DNA from: an uncultured Clostridium sp.
Lineage (GTDB): Bacteria > Bacillota > Clostridia > Lachnospirales > Lachnospiraceae
NCBI GenBank assembly: GCA_945946715.1
Contig: CAMEWU010000092.1
Location: forward strand, 1 to 9,157
Length of the DNA: 9,157 nucleotides
Direction: 5' to 3'
In this document: piece after piece, positions 1 to 7,561 of the stretch
Layout: each line of letters opens with the position of its first letter
How positions within the stretch are numbered: position 1 is the first letter of the stretch
Notes under the pieces: model-generated
What the model saw: the letters and a program-made list of their open reading frames with translations, nothing else
Databases searched by the model: none
What the model was told of the DNA's origin: nothing
Position numbers and translations under genes: made by a program

Positions 1-1094
1 TTCATTCATTAGAATTAAAAAATTATCGAAATTATGAATATTTGAATATGAATTTTGATTCCGGTACTACGATTCTTTACGGGGACAATGCACAAGGAAA
101 AACAAATGTGCTGGAAGCGATTTATTTATCCGCAACAACAAAGTCTCATAGAGGAAGTAAAGATAAAGATATTATCCGGTTTGAGGAAGAAGAATCTCAT
201 ATCCGAACGCAGATAATAAAATCAGATGTTATGCATCGTATTGATATGCATTTGCGAAAGAATAAAACAAAGGGAATTGCGATTGATGGAGTACCCATTC
301 GAAAGAGTGGTGAACTCTTTGGTGTAGCAAATGTTATATTTTTTTCACCGGAGGATTTAAGTATCATAAAAAACGGACCGGCAGAACGCAGAAGATTTTT
401 GGATTTGGAGTTATGTCAGTTAAATAAATTATATTTATACCATTATACAAATTATAATAAAGTGTTGAATCAGAGAAATAATCTGTTAAAGCAAATATAT
501 TTTCAACCGAAATTAATAGAAACTCTGGATGTATGGAATCAGCAGCTTGTACAATACGGCACAGAAATTATCCATGCAAGAAAGGAATTTATTCATCAAT
601 TAAATGAAATTCTAAGAGATATTCATGGTAAATTAACTGGTGGTAAAGAATTATTACAGATTCAATATGAAGAGAGTGTTAAGGAAGAAGAATATGAGAT
701 ATTACTAAAGCAAAAGCAGGAAACGGATTTAAAGTATCAGTCTACCCAGTATGGACCACATAGAGATGATATGAGTTTCTATATTAATGATATTGAAGTA
801 AGAAGGTTCGGTTCCCAAGGACAACAAAGAACAGCAGCATTATCCTTAAAACTGGCGGAAATTGAAATCGTAAAACAATTAATTCATGATACACCGATTT
901 TATTATTGGATGATGTTATGTCAGAACTGGACGAGAATCGAAGAGATTATTTATTGCATTCTATTCATGATATCCAAACAATTATTACTTGTACAGGATA
1001 TGATGATTTTATAAAAGAAAGAATGAAAATTAACCGGGTATATAAGGTAGTAAAAGGACATGTATATCCGGAAGGCAGTTTAGCAGATTTGTGA
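1..1094 (+). CDS. recF: DNA replication and repair protein RecF, 5' end cut by window edge
   Basis: RecF is a cytoplasmic SMC-like ATPase that binds DNA at single-strand gaps and, with RecO and RecR, helps load RecA. The frame is open from base 3 and begins HSLELKNYRNYEY, the conserved RecF N-terminus, so a start at the TTG at 42 or the ATG at 48 would delete a conserved strand. About three codons (M-x-I type) should lie just left of the window, and bases 1-2 are the end of the third. The 363 visible residues match the usual 360-370. Walker A GDNAQGKTN is at bases 81-107, the ABC signature region GSQGQQRTAA at 810-839, and Walker B ILLLDDVMSELD at 897-932. The stop is TGA at 1092-1094. It lies 48 bases before gyrB with no terminator between them, the usual oriC-proximal arrangement. 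The family assignment is firm; only the exact start is unseen. Confidence 0.97.
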   Translation, partial: HSLELKNYRNYEYLNMNFDSGTTILYGDNAQGKTNVLEAIYLSATTKSHRGSKDKDIIRFEEEESHIRTQIIKSDVMHRIDMHLRKNKTKGIAIDGVPIRKSGELFGVANVIFFSPEDLSIIKNGPAERRRFLDLELCQLNKLYLYHYTNYNKVLNQRNNLLKQIYFQPKLIETLDVWNQQLVQYGTEIIHARKEFIHQLNEILRDIHGKLTGGKELLQIQYEESVKEEEYEILLKQKQETDLKYQSTQYGPHRDDMSFYINDIEVRRFGSQGQQRTAALSLKLAEIEIVKQLIHDTPILLLDDVMSELDENRRDYLLHSIHDIQTIITCTGYDDFIKERMKINRVYKVVKGHVYPEGSLADL

Positions 1095-1142
1095 GAGGAA
1101 ATCAGATAAAAGTCTGGTTACATAGAAGTAGGAGGATTAGAA

Positions 1143-3053
1143 ATGGCAAACGAATACGGAGCTGAACAGATTCAAATTCTGGAAGGATTGGAAGCCGTTC
1201 GGAAACGACCGGGTATGTATATTGGTAGCACATCTGAACGAGGACTGCACCATTTAGTCTACGAAATAGTAGATAATGCAGTGGATGAAGCACTTGCCGG
1301 CTTCTGCACAGTGATTGATGTTACAATTAATGAAGATAATTCTATTACCGTAGTAGATAACGGACGTGGAATTCCGGTTGGAATCCATGCAAAAGCAGGA
1401 ATTCCTGCAGTTGAAGTTGTATTTACGATACTTCATGCCGGTGGTAAATTTGGTGGTGGAGGATACAAAGTATCCGGTGGACTTCATGGCGTAGGTGCAT
1501 CTGTTGTAAATGCATTGTCAGAATGGTTGGAAGTAGAAATCAGCCGGGATGGTAAAGTATATAGACAACGGTATGAACGTGGTAAAGTTATTTATAAATT
1601 AAAAGAGGTTGGAAAATCAGATCATACGGGAACCAAGGTTACATTTAAACCGGATGCAGAGATTTTTGATACTACAGTTTATAATTTTGAAACACTTAAA
1701 GTTCGATTACGGGAAACAGCTTTTCTAACTAAGGCTTTAAAAATCAATCTTACAGATAAGCGGGTAGATCCGATTCTGGAACGTACCTTTCATTATGAAG
1801 GTGGTATTAAGGAATTTGTAGAATATATCAATCGTCATAAGGATCCTTTATACAATAAGGTTATTTACTGCGAAGGACAAAAAGACGGTATTTTGGTAGA
1901 AGTTGCATTGCAACATAATGATTCTTTTAATGAATCTACTTATAGCTTTGTAAATAACATTAATACGCCGGAAGGTGGTATGCACTTGACCGGATTCCGT
2001 AGTGCCATTACGAAAGTATTTAATGATTATGCAAGAAACAATAAGCTGTTAAAAGAAAAAGAGGATAACTTATCCGGCGATGATTTGCGGGAAGGTTTAA
2101 CTGCCATCATCAGTATTAAAATTGAAGATCCACAGTTTGAAGGTCAGACAAAGCAGAAGCTTGGTAACTCAGAAGCAAGAACAGCTGTAGAAAGCATTGT
2201 AACGGAACAAATGACTTATTTCTTGGAGCAGAATCCGGCAATCGCTAAAATTATTATTAATAAAGCAGTATTAGCACAGCGGGCAAGAATTGCAGCCAGA
2301 AAAGCAAGAGATGTTGCCAGAAAGAGTAATCTTGCAGATAATATGGCGCTTCCGGGAAAACTGGCAGATTGTTCCGACAAGAACCCGGAGAATTGTGAAA
2401 TCTACATCGTAGAGGGTGATTCCGCCGGTGGTTCTGCTAAGACTGCCAGAAACAGAGCAAATCAGGCAATTCTTCCTCTGCGTGGTAAGATTTTGAATGT
2501 TGAAAAAGCAAGAATTGATAAGATTTTGGTAAATGAAGAAATCAAAGCCATGATTACTGCATTTGGTACCGGTATTCATGACAATTTTGATATTTCCAAA
2601 TTACGGTATGGTAAAATTATTATCATGACTGATGCGGACGTTGATGGTGCGCATATTGCAACATTGTTGCTGACCTTTTTCTATCGGTTTATGCCGGAAT
2701 TGATTCGTCAGGGACATGTATATCTGGCACAACCGCCACTTTATAAATTAGAGAAGAACCGTAAAGTATGGTATGCTTACAGTGATGAGGAATTAGATGG
2801 AATTCTTAAAGAAGTAGGACGGGATACCAATAATAAGATTCAGCGGTATAAAGGTCTTGGAGAAATGGATCCGGAACAGTTATGGGAAACCACTATGGAT
2901 CCGGAACACAGAATATTATTGCGTGTAGCCATTGATGAAGAAAATGAATCTGAAATAGATTTAACTTTTAATACCTTAATGGGTGATAAGGTTGAACCAC
3001 GTAGGGAATTCATTGAAGCTAATGCAAAATTCGTTAAGAATCTGGATATTTAA
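1143..3053 (+). CDS. gyrB: DNA gyrase subunit B
   Basis: This is the ATPase subunit of the type IIA topoisomerase gyrase, which with GyrA introduces negative supercoils using ATP. The N-terminal GHKL ATPase domain shows YEIVDNAVDEA with the catalytic Glu at residue 41 and the Mg-binding Asn at 45. It also has DNGRG (Asp72) and the ATP-lid motif SGGLHGVG at 111-118. The C-terminal TOPRIM domain has EGDSAGG (Glu424), PLRGK (445-449), the metal-binding DADVD (Asp497, 499, 501) and QRYKGLGEM (567-575). At 636 residues it has the compact Gram-positive form, lacking the long insertion of enterobacterial GyrB. The ATG at 1143 has an ideal AGGAGG (1130-1135) seven bases upstream, and the following MANEYGAEQIQILEGLEAVRKRP fits family N-termini. 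gyrA starts 17 bases after the stop, so the two subunits are almost certainly co-transcribed. A ParE identity is unlikely given the neighbours. Confidence 0.98.
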   Translation: MANEYGAEQIQILEGLEAVRKRPGMYIGSTSERGLHHLVYEIVDNAVDEALAGFCTVIDVTINEDNSITVVDNGRGIPVGIHAKAGIPAVEVVFTILHAGGKFGGGGYKVSGGLHGVGASVVNALSEWLEVEISRDGKVYRQRYERGKVIYKLKEVGKSDHTGTKVTFKPDAEIFDTTVYNFETLKVRLRETAFLTKALKINLTDKRVDPILERTFHYEGGIKEFVEYINRHKDPLYNKVIYCEGQKDGILVEVALQHNDSFNESTYSFVNNINTPEGGMHLTGFRSAITKVFNDYARNNKLLKEKEDNLSGDDLREGLTAIISIKIEDPQFEGQTKQKLGNSEARTAVESIVTEQMTYFLEQNPAIAKIIINKAVLAQRARIAARKARDVARKSNLADNMALPGKLADCSDKNPENCEIYIVEGDSAGGSAKTARNRANQAILPLRGKILNVEKARIDKILVNEEIKAMITAFGTGIHDNFDISKLRYGKIIIMTDADVDGAHIATLLLTFFYRFMPELIRQGHVYLAQPPLYKLEKNRKVWYAYSDEELDGILKEVGRDTNNKIQRYKGLGEMDPEQLWETTMDPEHRILLRVAIDEENESEIDLTFNTLMGDKVEPRREFIEANAKFVKNLDI

Positions 3054-3070
3054 GGAATGGAGGAACAGAC

Positions 3071-5638
3071 ATGGACGACAGTACAATCTTTGATAACGTA
3101 CAGGAAATAGACTTGAAAAAAACCATGGAACGTAATTACATTGATTATGCAATGAGTGTAATTGCAGCCAGAGCCTTACCGGATGTACGAGACGGATTAA
3201 AGCCGGTACAGAGAAGAATTCTATATTCTATGATTGAATTAAATAACGGTCCGGATAAACCACATCGTAAATGTGCCCGTATCGTTGGTGATACCATGGG
3301 TAAATACCATCCACATGGTGATAGTTCTATTTACGAAGCTTTGGTTAAGCTGGCACAGGAATGGAATACCCGTTATATGCTGGTAGACGGTCATGGTAAC
3401 TTCGGTTCTGTAGACGGTGACAGCGCAGCGGCAATGCGTTATACGGAAGCAAGACTTTCTAAGATATCTATGGAAATGCTGGCAGATATCAATAAGGATA
3501 CCGTTGATTTTGTGCCAAACTTTGATGAAACAGAAAAGGAACCGACGGTACTTCCAAGCCGATATCCAAATCTTCTGGTAAATGGTACTTCCGGTATTGC
3601 GGTTGGTATGGCAACCAATATTCCTCCTCATAATCTTCGGGAAACCATTGATGCGGTAGTTAAAATCATTGATAATCGGATTCTGGAAGACAGAGAAACC
3701 GATATTGAGGAAATATTACAAGTAGTAAAGGGACCGGATTTTCCAACAGGAGCGCAGATTCTGGGTACCAGTGAGATAGAAGAAGCATATCGTACCGGAC
3801 GAGGAAAGATTAAGGTTCGTGCTATTTCGAATATCGAGCCTATGTCCAATGGGAAACAGAGAATCGTTATAACAGAATTGCCATATATGGTAAATAAAGC
3901 AAGGTTGATTCAAAAGATAGCGGAACTGGTTAAGGATAAGAAGATTGAAGGTATTACAGATCTTCGAGATGAATCCTCCAGAGAAGGTATGAGAATTGTT
4001 ATTGAATTACGAAAAGATGCAAATGCCAATATCGTACTAAAGAAATTATATAAGCATACACAGTTACAGGATACCTTTGGCGTTATTATGCTGGCTTTGG
4101 TAAACAATGAACCAAAGATTCTGAACCTGTTGGAAATGTTGACATATTACTTAAAGCATCAGGAAGATGTAGTTACCAGAAGAACCAAGTATGAGTTAAA
4201 TAAAGCAGAAGAACGGGCTCATATTTTACAGGGCTTATTAATCGCTTTGGATAACATCGAGCGTGTCATTCAGATTATTCGTGGTTCAAAAAATGTAGCT
4301 GAAGCCAAAGAAAAGTTAATGGAAGAATTCGGTTTATCCGATGCACAGGCACAGGCCATTGTAGATATGCGTCTGCGTGCATTAACCGGTTTGGAACGGG
4401 ATAAGATTGAAGCCGAATACCGGGAACTGATTGAACGGATTGCAGAATTAAAGGCGATTCTGGCAGATGAGAAGAAGCTGTTAGGAGTTATTAAAGAAGA
4501 ATTATTAATCATTTCTACCAAATATGGGGATGACAGAAGAACAGCTATTGGACCGGATGAAGATGAAATTACAGATGAAGAACTGATTAAGCGAGAAAAT
4601 ACAGTCATTGCCATGACTAAATTAGGTTATATCAAACGTATGACTGTTGATAACTTCCGTTCACAGAACCGTGGTGGTAAAGGCATTAAGGGTATGCAGA
4701 CCATAGAGGATGATTTTATTGAAGAGTTGATTATGACAACAACCCATCATTTCATTATGTTCTTTACCAATTTAGGACGGGTATACCGCTTAAAAGCATA
4801 TGAGATTCCGGAATCTGGAAGAACTGCCAGAGGTACTGCAATCGTAAATCTGTTACAGATGTTACCGGAAGAAAAGATTACAGCAGTCATTCCAATTCGG
4901 GAATTCAAGCCAGGCAGATATTTATTCATGGCTACGAAAAAGGGTATGGTGAAAAAGACACCGATTACGGATTTCCAAAATATTCGTAAGAATGGTCTGG
5001 CGGCAATTACCCTTCGCGATGAGGATGAATTAATAGAAGTAAAATCAACCAATAACAAGAAAGAAATTCTCTTGGTTTCAAAACTGGGTATGTGTATCCG
5101 GTTCCAGGAAACCGATGCCAGAAGTACCGGACGAACCTCTATGGGTGTTAAGGGTATGAATCTTGGTGCTGGCGACGAGGTTATAGGAATGCAGATGGAT
5201 ACCCAGGGAGATGATTTGTTAATCGTATCAGAAAATGGTATGGGTAAGCGTACTTCCATGGATGAATTCACACCACAAAACCGTGGCGGTAAGGGTGTGA
5301 AGTGTTATAAGATTAATGAAAAGACCGGTAATGTAGTCGGTGTGAAGGCTGTAAATGAGAATAATGAGATTATGCTGATTTCTACAGAAGGAATCGTAAT
5401 TCGTCTACAGTGTAAAGATATTTCACAATTAAGCCGTGTAACATCCGGAGTAAAGCTGATTAATCTGGATACGGAAAACAATATTAAGGTTGCAAGTGTG
5501 GCAAAGGTTCGGGATAGTGATCCGGAAGAAGATATAAAGAAACTGGAATCCCAGATGGAAGAAGAACAAGATGTGGGAACCGTCGAAGAAGTATTAGATG
5601 ACGAGAACACAGATTCAACTGACATTACTGAGTCATAA
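3071..5638 (+). CDS. gyrA: DNA gyrase subunit A
   Basis: This is the DNA cleavage/religation and wrapping subunit of gyrase. The breakage-reunion domain opens with NYIDYAMSVIAARALPDVRD. The active-site Tyr124 (MRYTEARLS) follows Arg123. The quinolone-determining segment HPHGDSSIYE has Ser85 and Glu89 at the E. coli Ser83 and Asp87 positions, a wild-type-like pair. The coiled-coil region covers roughly residues 370-480. The C-terminal beta-pinwheel (about 515-814) shows six blade repeats. The GyrA box QNRGGKG at 532-538 separates it from ParC, and an identical QNRGGKG sits at 736-742 in the fifth blade. The last 41 residues form an acidic tail (18 Asp/Glu, 2 Lys). The 855 residues fit the family. 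The ATG at 3071 has GGAGG (3059-3063) seven bases upstream. A terminator begins 19 bases after the stop, closing the recF-gyrB-gyrA unit. Confidence 0.98.
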   Translation: MDDSTIFDNVQEIDLKKTMERNYIDYAMSVIAARALPDVRDGLKPVQRRILYSMIELNNGPDKPHRKCARIVGDTMGKYHPHGDSSIYEALVKLAQEWNTRYMLVDGHGNFGSVDGDSAAAMRYTEARLSKISMEMLADINKDTVDFVPNFDETEKEPTVLPSRYPNLLVNGTSGIAVGMATNIPPHNLRETIDAVVKIIDNRILEDRETDIEEILQVVKGPDFPTGAQILGTSEIEEAYRTGRGKIKVRAISNIEPMSNGKQRIVITELPYMVNKARLIQKIAELVKDKKIEGITDLRDESSREGMRIVIELRKDANANIVLKKLYKHTQLQDTFGVIMLALVNNEPKILNLLEMLTYYLKHQEDVVTRRTKYELNKAEERAHILQGLLIALDNIERVIQIIRGSKNVAEAKEKLMEEFGLSDAQAQAIVDMRLRALTGLERDKIEAEYRELIERIAELKAILADEKKLLGVIKEELLIISTKYGDDRRTAIGPDEDEITDEELIKRENTVIAMTKLGYIKRMTVDNFRSQNRGGKGIKGMQTIEDDFIEELIMTTTHHFIMFFTNLGRVYRLKAYEIPESGRTARGTAIVNLLQMLPEEKITAVIPIREFKPGRYLFMATKKGMVKKTPITDFQNIRKNGLAAITLRDEDELIEVKSTNNKKEILLVSKLGMCIRFQETDARSTGRTSMGVKGMNLGAGDEVIGMQMDTQGDDLLIVSENGMGKRTSMDEFTPQNRGGKGVKCYKINEKTGNVVGVKAVNENNEIMLISTEGIVIRLQCKDISQLSRVTSGVKLINLDTENNIKVASVAKVRDSDPEEDIKKLESQMEEEQDVGTVEEVLDDENTDSTDITES

Positions 5639-5657
5639 AAGCAACTGAAATGAAACC

Positions 5658-5690
5658 AAAGGGGAGACGTTTACAGCGTTTCCCCTTTTT
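5658..5690 (+). terminator. Rho-independent terminator after gyrA
   Basis: The stem AAGGGGAGACG (5659-5669) pairs with CGTTTCCCCTT (5677-5687): eleven base pairs with one G-U pair and a seven-base loop TTTACAG. It runs into a T tract at 5686-5690, and the flanking AAA at 5658-5660 can extend the stem into this tract. It lies about 20 bases after the gyrA stop and ahead of a separate promoter, so it marks the end of the gyrase transcript. The A tract on the opposite side is short, so it probably acts in one direction only. Confidence 0.92.
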
Positions 5691-5750
5691 ACATTATGTT
5701 TAATTGTCGTTTTATTAAAAAAAACATTGAAATATTGTGAATTAAATCAA

Positions 5751-5779
5751 TTGTGGTAGATTACCTCACATGTTATAAT
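5751..5779 (+). promoter_or_regulatory. Probable sigma-A promoter of the membrane protein/fumarase unit
   Basis: The -10 is a perfect TATAAT at 5774-5779, preceded by TG one base upstream (TGTTATAAT, an extended -10). A 17-base spacer separates it from TTGTGG (5751-5756), a -35 that matches TTGACA only in its first three bases. Initiation would be expected near 5786, giving a leader of about 60 bases before the ATG at 5848. The position just after the gyrA terminator supports the call. The spacer contains the perfect short dyad GGTA-GAT-TACC (5755-5765), which could be an operator. The promoter call rests on consensus match and placement only. Confidence 0.75.
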
Positions 5780-5847
5780 ATATCCTGAGTTAGGATTGAA
5801 AAATGGAGAGTAATAAATAGACATAATGTAAAATAAGGGGGAGCCAG

Positions 5848-6057
5848 ATGGATTTTAAGGATTTCATGAATTTATCAGTTAAGGCAGATACACTCAGTGG
5901 AATCATGCTTTATGTACTTACCGGAATCGGTGCACTTTTATTGATTCTTTTTATCGTTTGGTTATTGTTTAAGCTTTCCAATTTTATAAAGAATCGGAAA
6001 GGAAATAAGTTTCTGAAAAAAGAGCCATCAGATGAAGAACAATTATTCGGAGAATAG
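5848..6057 (+). CDS. Small single-pass membrane protein of unknown function
   Basis: This 69-residue protein is not one I recognise. A strongly hydrophobic stretch at about residues 18-41 (GIMLYVLTGIGALLLILFIV and onward) is a single transmembrane helix. It is followed by a basic cluster (Lys42, 48, 51, 54, 57, 58 and Arg50) and a short acidic end (EPSDEEQLFGE). By the positive-inside rule the basic C-terminal part should face the cytoplasm. There is no lipobox or convincing signal-peptidase site, so it probably stays anchored. A strong purine-rich ribosome site (AGGGGGAG, 5835-5842) precedes the ATG by five bases. It is the first gene after the promoter at 5751-5779 and ends 20 bases before the fumarase alpha start, so co-expression with fumarase is likely. 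A role in anchoring or in an unrelated membrane process is only a guess. Coding status is supported by the ribosome site, protein-like composition and tight packing. Confidence 0.8.
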   Translation: MDFKDFMNLSVKADTLSGIMLYVLTGIGALLLILFIVWLLFKLSNFIKNRKGNKFLKKEPSDEEQLFGE

Positions 6058-6059
6058 TG

Positions 6060-6065
6060 AAGGAG
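6060..6065 (+). promoter_or_regulatory. Ribosome binding site bearing on the fumarase alpha start
   Basis: AAGGAG lies just after the stop of the small membrane protein and 12 bases before the ATG at 6078, a rather long spacing. The alternative in-frame GTG at 6057 overlaps that stop (TAGTG) and has only GGAG (6049-6052) four bases upstream, which is short. Neither is ideal. The ATG is preferred because it gives the N-terminus normal for the family. Confidence 0.55.
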
Positions 6066-6077
6066 TATAGACCTCAG

Positions 6078-6920
6078 ATGAGAACCATACATACAGATAC
6101 AATTATTGAAAACATAAAAGAAATGTGTATCGAAGCAAATCTGCATTTATCATCAGATATGGAAACAGTAATCCATCAGGCAAGAGAGAATGAAGACAGT
6201 ACAATTGGAAAGCAGATTCTTGGACAGCTTTGTGAAAATATGGAAATTGCCGGAGCAGATGAAATTCCAATCTGTCAGGATACGGGAATGGCAATTGTAT
6301 TTGTAAAACTGGGACAAGATGTACATATTGAAGGAATAAACCTGACAGATGCAATTAATGAAGGCGTTCGTCAAGGTTATACAGAAGGATATTTACGGAA
6401 ATCTGTTGTAAAGGATCCATTAATTCGTGAGAATACGAAGGATAATACACCTGCAATTATTCATTATGATATTGTGCCGGGAGAACAGTTAGAATTATTA
6501 ATTGCACCAAAGGGATTTGGCAGTGAAAATATGAGTCGGGTATTTATGTTAAAACCGGCAGACGGAGTGGAAGGAGTAAAAGCTTCTGTTATTCAAGCGG
6601 TGAAGGATGCAGGTCCAAATGCATGTCCTCCAATGGTAGTGGGTGTAGGTTTAGGTGGTGATTTTGAAAAATCAGCAATATTAGCAAAAACTGCATTAAC
6701 CAGGAATATTAATGAAGGTTCTCCACTACCACATATTCGAAAAATAGAAGAGGAATTGTTAGAAGAAATTAATCAGTTAGGTATCGGACCAGGCGGTTTG
6801 GGTGGAAAAACAACTGCATTGGCAGTAAATATTGAAACTTATCCAACACATATTGCAGGTATGCCATTGGCAGTCAATATATGTTGCCATGTGAACCGAC
6901 ATGCAAAACGGATAATATAG
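6078..6920 (+). CDS. fumA: Class I fumarate hydratase, alpha subunit
   Basis: This is the N-terminal half of the [4Fe-4S] class I fumarase, which interconverts fumarate and L-malate in the cytoplasm; here the enzyme is split into two subunits. From the ATG at 6078 the protein has 280 residues, the usual length, and begins MRTIHTDTIIENIKEMCIEA, like other alpha subunits. The in-frame GTG at 6057 would add seven residues with no family counterpart. Expected cluster ligands are Cys66 (PICQDTG), Cys183 (NACPPM) and Cys270 (ICCHVNRH). Asp68, right after the first ligand, corresponds as I recall to the catalytic Asp of the Leishmania enzyme. GLGGDFEKSA and GPGGLGGKTTALAV are also characteristic. 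The beta subunit follows 63 bases downstream. L(+)-tartrate dehydratase and related hydro-lyases share this fold, so the substrate is inferred from family frequency. The symbol follows common usage for the split enzyme. Confidence 0.9.
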   Translation: MRTIHTDTIIENIKEMCIEANLHLSSDMETVIHQARENEDSTIGKQILGQLCENMEIAGADEIPICQDTGMAIVFVKLGQDVHIEGINLTDAINEGVRQGYTEGYLRKSVVKDPLIRENTKDNTPAIIHYDIVPGEQLELLIAPKGFGSENMSRVFMLKPADGVEGVKASVIQAVKDAGPNACPPMVVGVGLGGDFEKSAILAKTALTRNINEGSPLPHIRKIEEELLEEINQLGIGPGGLGGKTTALAVNIETYPTHIAGMPLAVNICCHVNRHAKRII

Positions 6921-6983
6921 AAGTAACAGATATTTGAAATATGTTAAATGAAAGATAAAGTATAAAAGAAACAGGGAAAAAAC

Positions 6984-7547
6984 ATGGAGAAACATATTCA
7001 GGCACCAATTTCAAAAGCGACGGTTAAATCACTTCAGGCAGGAGACTATGTATATATAACAGGTACCATTTATACTGCCAGAGATGCAGCACATAAAAGA
7101 ATGTACGAAGGAATGCTGGAAGGAAAAGAACCACCATTTGATTTGAAAGATAATATTATTTATTATCTGGGACCAACACCTGCAAGAGAAGGTCAGGTTA
7201 TCGGTTCTGCCGGACCAACTACCAGTTCCAGAATGGATAAATACGCACCTCTTTTAATGGAACATGGTTTGTCCGGAATGATTGGAAAAGGAAAACGTTC
7301 TCCGGCAGTGTTAGAGGCAATGCAGAAACAGACCTGTGTTTATTTTGCAGCAGTAGGTGGAGCAGGTGCACTACTTTCTAAATGCATAAAAAAGGCTGAA
7401 GTAATTGCCTATGAGGATTTAGGAACTGAGGCCATTCGGAAGCTGGAAGTAGAGAATCTTCCTGTAATAGTAGTGGCAGATGCTGCCGGTAATAATATGT
7501 ATGAAACAGCAGTGAAAGAATATAGGAAAGCTCACGGTTTGGAGTAA
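6984..7547 (+). CDS. fumB: Class I fumarate hydratase, beta subunit
   Basis: This 187-residue protein is the C-terminal half of class I fumarase and supplies most substrate-binding residues; it forms the enzyme with the alpha subunit encoded just upstream. Family motifs are GTIYTARDAAHKR (27-39), GPTTSSRMDKY (77-87), MIGKGKRS (99-106), YFAAVGGAGALL (120-131) and YEDLGTEAIRKLEVENLPV (143-161). Arg33, Thr79 and Arg83 have the same spacing as the active-site Arg421, Thr467 and Arg471 I recall from the Leishmania enzyme, and Lys102 or Lys104 should be the substrate lysine. The ATG at 6984 has a modest AGGGA (6973-6977) and directly precedes the conserved start of the domain. Its presence next to alpha, with no degeneration in either, says the enzyme is functional. 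In an anaerobe it would serve the reductive malate-fumarate-succinate branch or aspartate/malate interconversion. Tartrate dehydratase beta is the main alternative. Confidence 0.9.
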   Translation: MEKHIQAPISKATVKSLQAGDYVYITGTIYTARDAAHKRMYEGMLEGKEPPFDLKDNIIYYLGPTPAREGQVIGSAGPTTSSRMDKYAPLLMEHGLSGMIGKGKRSPAVLEAMQKQTCVYFAAVGGAGALLSKCIKKAEVIAYEDLGTEAIRKLEVENLPVIVVADAAGNNMYETAVKEYRKAHGLE

Positions 7548-7561
7548 TATGGGGCAAATAG

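Noticed and set aside
1102..5625. Open frames of 63-174 codons on the minus strand across gyrB and gyrA
   Set aside because: They lie antisense to fully conserved gyrase genes, read as low-complexity Ser/Ile/Phe-rich or Cys/His-rich peptides, and show no domain motif or convincing ribosome site. They are shadows of the + strand coding pattern.
5735..5752. Possible Rex or FNR operator (TTGTGAATTAAATCAATT)
   Set aside because: A Rex site needs TTGTGAA-N4-TTCACAA and the right arm matches at only three of seven positions. The TTG...CAA spacing is ten bases instead of twelve. An FNR site needs N4 between TTGAT and ATCAA, and this sequence has neither the left half-site nor the spacing.
5752..5760. 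DnaA box candidate (TGTGGTAGA, minus orientation of TTATNCACA)
   Set aside because: Only six of nine positions match and there is no cluster of boxes. The origin is more likely beside dnaA, outside the window.
5752..5770. CRP-like TGTG...TCACA pair
   Set aside because: The half-sites are nine bases apart instead of six, and the left one is TGTGG instead of TGTGA.
5803..5820. Five-codon leader ORF (MESNK) upstream of the membrane protein
   Set aside because: It has no good ribosome site, no run of regulatory codons, and no alternative hairpins that would suggest attenuation. Such short frames are expected by chance.
6934..6966. Possible promoter before the fumarase beta gene (TTGAAA ... TATAAA)
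   Set aside because: The spacing is 21 bases, and no -10-like hexamer occurs at 16-18 bases. Co-transcription from the upstream promoter is simpler.
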